Part shown: one piece after another, positions 5,777-9,740 of the stretch
How positions within the stretch are numbered: position 1 is the first letter of the stretch
How the letters are laid out: each line of letters starts with the position of its first letter
Source: Promethearchaeota archaeon
Lineage (GTDB): Archaea; Asgardarchaeota; Lokiarchaeia; Sigynarchaeales; SOKP01
NCBI GenBank assembly: GCA_014730295.1
Contig: WJIN01000206.1
Coordinates: 1-9,740 of the forward strand
Direction: 5' to 3'
Length of the DNA: 9,740 bases
Program-made: the position numbers and the translations under genes
Notes under the pieces: model-generated
Told to the model about the DNA's origin: nothing
The model's database searches: none
Seen by the model: the letters and a program-made list of their open reading frames with translations, nothing else

Positions 5777-7243
5777 TCAGGAAAAATCAATAGACTTTAT
5801 CACACTTGAAATTTTCTCTTTTTCTGGGGATTCTTCTACTCTTTTAAGATGTTTTTCTTTGATATACCTAAATGTTTTAAGAATTTCTTCATTTTTCATA
5901 ATAACATTTTGTTTTTCTTCGGGATCCTTATCCAAATTAAATAGCATTTCTTTATTTAACTCTTCATCGTACAAATATTTCCATTTTTCTATTATTATTG
6001 CCAATAAAAGATAACCTTCTTCATGATTTCTCTTCATCTTTCTCTCTTTTTGATAACATTCAGAAATTATAATTCTTTTATTATTAAATTCTCCATTATC
6101 ATTTCGGATAAGAGGTAAAAGGCTTCTACCTTGAAAATCATCAGGGATAGGTATATTGAGGTAATCTAAAATTGTTGGAGCGATATCTATCAATTGAATC
6201 GGAAAATTAAATACACTTCCTTTTTGAGATGAATTTTGACTATTTTCTATTATGAAAAAAGGAACTTTTAAGAGTTCATTATAAACACTTCCTTGATGTC
6301 CGAATAATCCATGTTCATAAAAAGATTCACCATGATCAGCTGTAATTATAACCAAACAATCATCTTTATAATTCTTATGAATATACTGTAAAATTTTTCC
6401 TAAATAGGTATCGAGATAGCTAATCTGAGCATCATATAATATTTTTAATTCTTCAATGATTTCTTTAGTGATATTATATTTTCCCGTATCTTCGTAAATC
6501 TCATTGACCAATTTTTTTCTTTGGGAGAGGGTGAAATCTTGATCTCTAAACTTGAGAACTTCTTCACTCGGAGGATTATAAGGGCTATGTATGTCCATAA
6601 AATGAACCCAGAGAAATAGTGAGGATTTCTCTCTACTAAGATATGATATGACTTTATTAGCTAAATAGGGTGCATTATAGGACGCTTTAGTAATTGGGAG
6701 TATAATATCGGTGATAAAGGGAATTCTTTTTCTAATGATATGTTTTATTTTGTTAAATCCTTTAAGACGAAAAAGGAATCTTTCGGTAATCTTTTGAAAA
6801 TTAAAAATTTTGTTGATATGTCGGCTTAATATTTGCCTAAAATCAAGATCTTTTGTTTCTTTATTATCAATATGATATTTCATCCCATCTAAAAATGTGT
6901 CGAAACCCCGCCCATAATTAAAAAATTTCGTTAAATTTGGGTTACTATGTATCCCTATGGTATTAAAACCATATTTTTGTAGAATTTCAGGGAGTATTTC
7001 TTTAGAATTGGGTAATGGACTATATCCACCATTTAATAAGGGCAATGTAGAGCTAAAGATCGCCGAAAAAGAGGACGGGGTTTCAGGTCCATTAGTGAAG
7101 GCATTTAAAAATTTATAACCTTTTTTTGAAAATTTCAAAAGCTCAGGGTCGGTTTCTCTTGAATATCCGTAAGTTGAAAGATGATCTGGTCTAAGAGCAT
7201 CAATAGTGATTAAAATAATCCTTTTATTTTTCCTTGAACCCAT
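5777..7243 (-). CDS. Sulfatase-fold (alkaline phosphatase superfamily) enzyme with Thr nucleophile position
   Basis: This is a member of the sulfatase/phosphopentomutase/phosphoethanolamine-transferase superfamily. The N-terminal strand and metal ligand are seen in LITIDALRPDHLSTYGY (11-27, D15). The region HFMDIHSPYNPP (214-225) and the second metal site ADHGES (302-307, D303-H304), with EHGLFGHQG (310-318), complete the fold. At the place of the C/S-x-P-S-R sulfatase motif the protein reads T55-P-S-S-F59, so there is no cysteine or serine for formylglycine. Threonine at this position is the nucleophile in LtaS and phosphoethanolamine transferases, which hints at phosphoryl or phospho-headgroup transfer or hydrolysis rather than sulfate ester cleavage. 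There is no signal peptide or membrane span, so it should act in the cytoplasm. A basic, hydrophobic stretch (about 135-190) might lie on the membrane. It is divergent from a glycosyltransferase gene, which suggests surface glycan or lipid work. The substrate is unknown. Confidence 0.85.
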   Translation of the reverse strand: MGSRKNKRIILITIDALRPDHLSTYGYSRETDPELLKFSKKGYKFLNAFTNGPETPSSFSAIFSSTLPLLNGGYSPLPNSKEILPEILQKYGFNTIGIHSNPNLTKFFNYGRGFDTFLDGMKYHIDNKETKDLDFRQILSRHINKIFNFQKITERFLFRLKGFNKIKHIIRKRIPFITDIILPITKASYNAPYLANKVISYLSREKSSLFLWVHFMDIHSPYNPPSEEVLKFRDQDFTLSQRKKLVNEIYEDTGKYNITKEIIEELKILYDAQISYLDTYLGKILQYIHKNYKDDCLVIITADHGESFYEHGLFGHQGSVYNELLKVPFFIIENSQNSSQKGSVFNFPIQLIDIAPTILDYLNIPIPDDFQGRSLLPLIRNDNGEFNNKRIIISECYQKERKMKRNHEEGYLLLAIIIEKWKYLYDEELNKEMLFNLDKDPEEKQNVIMKNEEILKTFRYIKEKHLKRVEESPEKEKISSVIKSIDFS

Positions 7244-7250
7244 TGTTTTT

Positions 7251-7279
7251 CATAATATATAATATTTAATAAATTTAAA
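7251..7279 (-). promoter_or_regulatory. AT-rich promoter region of the sulfatase-fold gene
   Basis: Read on the - strand, the 36 bases before the ATG at 7243 are almost only A and T and include AAATTTATTAAATATTATATATTATG. A TATA element about 25-35 bases upstream (near 7268-7278) would give a leaderless or very short-leader mRNA. No Shine-Dalgarno sequence is present. The exact box cannot be fixed by eye in such AT-rich DNA. Confidence 0.35.
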
Positions 7280-7414
7280 ATTGTCCAATAATTCTAAAGA
7301 ACTGACTTCCCATTTAAAATTTTTTACACTCCACTTTTTCTAATTCAAATGGAAATTTTTCATTTTTGGTTACTTTTTTCTGAGACTAAGTTTTATTAAT
7401 AAATAAATTCAGTT

Positions 7415-7427
7415 AAAATATTATAGA
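7415..7427 (+). promoter_or_regulatory. Candidate TATA box for the GT4 glycosyltransferase gene
   Basis: AAAATATTATAGA lies about 40 bases before the ATG at 7460 and would place the start of transcription near 7445, giving a leader of about 15 bases. A 12-bp palindrome, TTTATTAATAAA (7392-7403), is a second TATA-like candidate. The two flanking genes diverge, so the 216-bp gap must hold promoters in both directions. Confidence 0.35.
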
Positions 7428-7459
7428 AACTTAATCTTATCATAACTAGCTGGCCTATA

Positions 7460-8587
7460 ATGAAGAAAAAAGTATTATTATTCGTTCCTTCTTTAAGGAG
7501 GGGTGGGGGAGCAGAGAAGGTTGCATCAAAACTCTCGTTTTATTTATCAGAAAATTATGAGGTTTTCATTCTAACCTTGTTTGATTTCAAAAAAAAAAAT
7601 GACCATGCTGGAAAGTATCATTCTTTAAAAATGAAGTATTTCATTATTGAATTTATTCCCGATATAATACGAATAAAAGCTATAATATCTCTTCTCAATC
7701 CGGATCTTATTATAACCTTTATGAATAAAACTAGTTTTATAATTATTCCAATGAAATATATTTTTAATATCAAAATCCCTTTGGTCGTTTGTATGAATTC
7801 CAATCCAAATTTGCAATATCAAAAACGAGTGTATGGGAAAATTTTTTTAAAATTATTCTATAACCTCAATAGACTCCAGGTTATCATTCCAGTTTCTAAA
7901 GATTTAAAAAAAATCTTGATTGAAAAATATGGTATAAACTCTAATAAAATTATCACGATATATAATGGATTAAATATATCAGAAATACGAGAAAAAGCAA
8001 AAAAACCAATAGAGCAATACAAGGAACTTTTCGAAAGTAATAACTATTATAGGTTTATATCAATGGGTCGTTTATCACCCGAAAAAGGATTTCATGTTTT
8101 AATAGAAGGATTTAAAAGAACTTTAAAAAAGATTCCAAATGGTATTCTATTAATTATTGGCGATGGGCCCCAGAAAGAAAGTCTCAAAAAGTTAATTTAC
8201 AAAAATGATTTAGATAAAAAGGTTTTTCTTCTAGGGTTTAAAGAAAATCCTTATAAATACATGAAAAGGGCAGATACCTTTATCCTCTCTTCCTTTAATG
8301 AAGTTCTACCTTATAGTTTGATTGAGGCTCTCGTCTGTAGATTACCAGTAATATCTACTGATTGCCAAACGGGTCCGAGAGAAATATTAGAAGATGGAAA
8401 GTATGGATTGCTTGTCGAGGTTGGTAATGGGATGGAGTTAAGTGAAAAAATGATTTTACTGGCAACAAATAAAAAATTAAGAGAGCATTTCATAGGAAAA
8501 GCACAAGAAAAAATATTTGATTTTAAAGATGATATATCAAAAAAGAAATGGAATTTATTAGCGTCTTATTTGCTCGGAACCGATTGA
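7460..8587 (+). CDS. GT4-family glycosyltransferase (GT-B fold)
   Basis: This enzyme is predicted to move a sugar from a nucleotide-sugar donor to a lipid-linked or surface glycan acceptor, at the cytoplasmic face of the membrane. The N-terminal acceptor domain begins with a beta strand and the GGGAEKV loop (15-21), and later carries VSKDL (145-149) and IYNGLN (167-172). The donor-binding C-terminal domain starts near 198 with MGRLSPEKG (202-210), where R204 and K209 are the likely phosphate contacts. It continues with GDGP (234-237) and the E-x7-E motif E281...E289 in NEVLPYSLIEAL. At 375 aa it is full length. There is no membrane span, but several hydrophobic patches in the N-domain could dock to the membrane. 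An 11-A run at 7589-7599 (residues 44-47) is a slippage risk. Donor and acceptor cannot be told from sequence. Confidence 0.9.
   Translation: MKKKVLLFVPSLRRGGGAEKVASKLSFYLSENYEVFILTLFDFKKKNDHAGKYHSLKMKYFIIEFIPDIIRIKAIISLLNPDLIITFMNKTSFIIIPMKYIFNIKIPLVVCMNSNPNLQYQKRVYGKIFLKLFYNLNRLQVIIPVSKDLKKILIEKYGINSNKIITIYNGLNISEIREKAKKPIEQYKELFESNNYYRFISMGRLSPEKGFHVLIEGFKRTLKKIPNGILLIIGDGPQKESLKKLIYKNDLDKKVFLLGFKENPYKYMKRADTFILSSFNEVLPYSLIEALVCRLPVISTDCQTGPREILEDGKYGLLVEVGNGMELSEKMILLATNKKLREHFIGKAQEKIFDFKDDISKKKWNLLASYLLGTD
7589..7599 (+). repeat. A11 homopolymer inside the GT4 gene
   Basis: Eleven consecutive A encode K44-K45-K46 and the first two bases of N47. The frame is intact here and the protein reads through with normal family motifs on both sides. 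A run of this length is prone to polymerase slippage, so on/off length variation or sequencing error are both possible. Confidence 0.85.
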
Positions 8588-8659
8588 TATTAGTAGAGGA
8601 AGAATAATTTTAATGATTACAAACGCTCTAAATATTGATAAAATGTAAAAATAGTAGAT

Positions 8660-9740
8660 TTACCCAATGATATCGAAAAGAATTAATTTCAGCTTTTTTG
8701 CTAATTTTTCTACAGTAAATCTTTGCTTATAAAGATTATATGCATTGTTTTTAATTTTCTTTTTCAGATCATCATCATAAGCCAAAGTTTTAATTGAATT
8801 TGCTAAAGATTGGGGGTCTCCCGCCTTACATAGTACAATATTTGCGGAATCAATAAAGACCTCCTCAATTGCACTACTCTTAGCACTTATCATAGGGAGT
8901 TTCATTGCAATTCCTTCAAATACTTTATTCGGGATTACTAAATTAGTCTTTTCACTTGTTCCAAAAATACCTAATCCAATATCAAATTCAGCTATTAAAT
9001 CTCTCAATTTATATAACTCAGAACTTTTATAATAACCTTCTATTAATTGCAGGTTGGTTAATCCCAACTTCTTTACAAGTGCCTTATTATTTTTTAGTGT
9101 TTGACCTTTCCCGAATAGAATAAATTTAATTTTCTTGTCGTTTTCAAGTAGTTTAGCTGCTTTAATAATGTATTTGACTCCATGTAATGGGATAAATGAT
9201 CCCCAATATCCAATTTTAATGGTTTTCCGACCTTTTTCTAATTCTAATGGATAAAAAATGTTTTTCCGACAGCCTACATATAACAATCTAAATTTATTTG
9301 TAGGAATATTATATTTATCGTGGAAAAATTTTATATGAGAAAGGGTATCTAATATTAAATAATCCGAGAACTTACATTCAATGAAATCTAGGAAGTAATA
9401 ATAAAATTTATAGAAAGTTTTCGGGATAAATTTTATTTTTCTAGTTAATTTTAATTTTCTATCATGATAGAATGTTAGCAGTTTAGAAATAAAGATATCA
9501 TTAATCAACTTTTTGTTTTTAATCCAACTTAGAAATTTCGCTATTAAAAATGTAAAGATTTCTTGACCTAGAGAAAAATAGATTATGATATCAACCTCTA
9601 TACTTAATAATTCTTTAAAGTGCTTTATAAAAGGGCCTAAGATACTTCTATTACCATATCCATAGTCATTAAAATTAAATTTATAGATTTTTACCTCACT
9701 TTTCTTAAGTCCTTCAAGAAATACATAATTTCTATTATAG
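8660..9740 (-). CDS. Glycosyltransferase, GT-B/GT4-like, partial at 5' end
   Basis: The frame is open from its TAA stop at 8660-8662 to the window edge, 359 codons, with no stop codon. The TTG at 9508 is a poor start because upstream codons read as a normal N-terminal GT domain: RNYVFLEGLKKSEVKIYKF near the edge, then VDIIIYFSLGQEIFTFLIAK. Probably only some 10-15 N-terminal residues lie outside. The C-terminal donor-binding domain holds GYWGSFIPLHGV, FGKGQ and FDIGLGIFGTSEK followed by IPNKVFEGIAMKLPMIS. The PNKVFE form replaces the usual E-x7-E pattern, as in a known subset of GT4 enzymes. The segment LDTLSHIKFF with LLYVGC fits the interdomain region of this subset. It is convergent with the other glycosyltransferase gene (72 bp apart) and is likely to serve the same surface-glycan pathway. 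The sugar and acceptor are unknown. Confidence 0.85.
   Translation of the reverse strand, partial: YNRNYVFLEGLKKSEVKIYKFNFNDYGYGNRSILGPFIKHFKELLSIEVDIIIYFSLGQEIFTFLIAKFLSWIKNKKLINDIFISKLLTFYHDRKLKLTRKIKFIPKTFYKFYYYFLDFIECKFSDYLILDTLSHIKFFHDKYNIPTNKFRLLYVGCRKNIFYPLELEKGRKTIKIGYWGSFIPLHGVKYIIKAAKLLENDKKIKFILFGKGQTLKNNKALVKKLGLTNLQLIEGYYKSSELYKLRDLIAEFDIGLGIFGTSEKTNLVIPNKVFEGIAMKLPMISAKSSAIEEVFIDSANIVLCKAGDPQSLANSIKTLAYDDDLKKKIKNNAYNLYKQRFTVEKLAKKLKLILFDIIG

Noticed and set aside
5765..5783. Imperfect inverted repeat between rph and the sulfatase-fold gene as a shared terminator
   Set aside because: The arms match at only 7 of 9 positions with a one-base centre, and no clear T-run follows in either direction. 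The stem would be weak.
7307..7355. Inverted match CCATTT/AAATGG in the divergent promoter region as an operator
   Set aside because: It is only six perfect bases, 31 bases apart, in AT-rich DNA. It is not distinguishable from chance.
8613..8648. Eleven-codon ORF (MITNALNIDKM) after a GAGGAAG stretch in the gap between the two glycosyltransferase genes
   Set aside because: It is too short to judge, lies between convergent genes and has no recognisable content.
1..9740. A complete novel defence, CRISPR or mobile system
   Set aside because: No repeat-spacer array, transposase, integrase, toxin-antitoxin pair or nuclease/helicase cluster is visible. The genes have recognisable housekeeping or glycan roles.

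Overview
The window reads as part of an AT-rich archaeal chromosome. The phenylalanyl-tRNA synthetase subunits are of the archaeal/eukaryotic kind: a long alpha subunit (513 aa, with N-terminal winged-helix modules) and a short beta subunit (561 aa, against roughly 800 aa in most bacteria). Most genes have no Shine-Dalgarno sequence. AT-rich TATA-like boxes sit about 25-45 bases before several start codons, as expected for leaderless or short-leader archaeal mRNAs. A mesophilic, possibly Asgard-type archaeon would fit, but the lineage is a guess. Some bacteria, such as spirochaetes, carry archaeal-type PheRS, so a bacterial host is not fully excluded, especially since two other genes here look bacterial in type.

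Bases 1-474 hold no gene I can support. They contain a perfect 10-bp inverted repeat, three tandem 9-bp units and the pheS promoter. Bases 475-4866 form a phenylalanine block on the + strand: pheS, pheT (18 bp apart, with the only clear Shine-Dalgarno sequence) and, 45 bp further, a bifunctional chorismate mutase/prephenate dehydratase with an ACT domain. One gene makes the precursor of phenylalanine and the other two charge the amino acid onto tRNA. After a 159-bp gap with its own TATA-like box comes rph (5026-5754). Its sequence is that of bacterial RNase PH rather than the archaeal exosome subunit Rrp41, which is the most unexpected identity in the window.

From about 5755 the content changes to cell-surface chemistry. 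A sulfatase-fold enzyme on the - strand (5777-7243) has threonine where true sulfatases have the formylglycine cysteine. A GT4 glycosyltransferase (7460-8587) diverges from it, and a second GT-B/GT4-type glycosyltransferase on the - strand (8660 to the window edge) lacks only its extreme N terminus. This part looks like the edge of a glycan or lipid-headgroup modification locus. It is poorer in G+C than the first half: hand counts on single 60-base lines give 26/60 at 1261-1320 and 5221-5280, against 14/60 at 7681-7740 and 9361-9420.

I saw no tRNA, rRNA, CRISPR array, insertion sequence or complete novel defence-like system.
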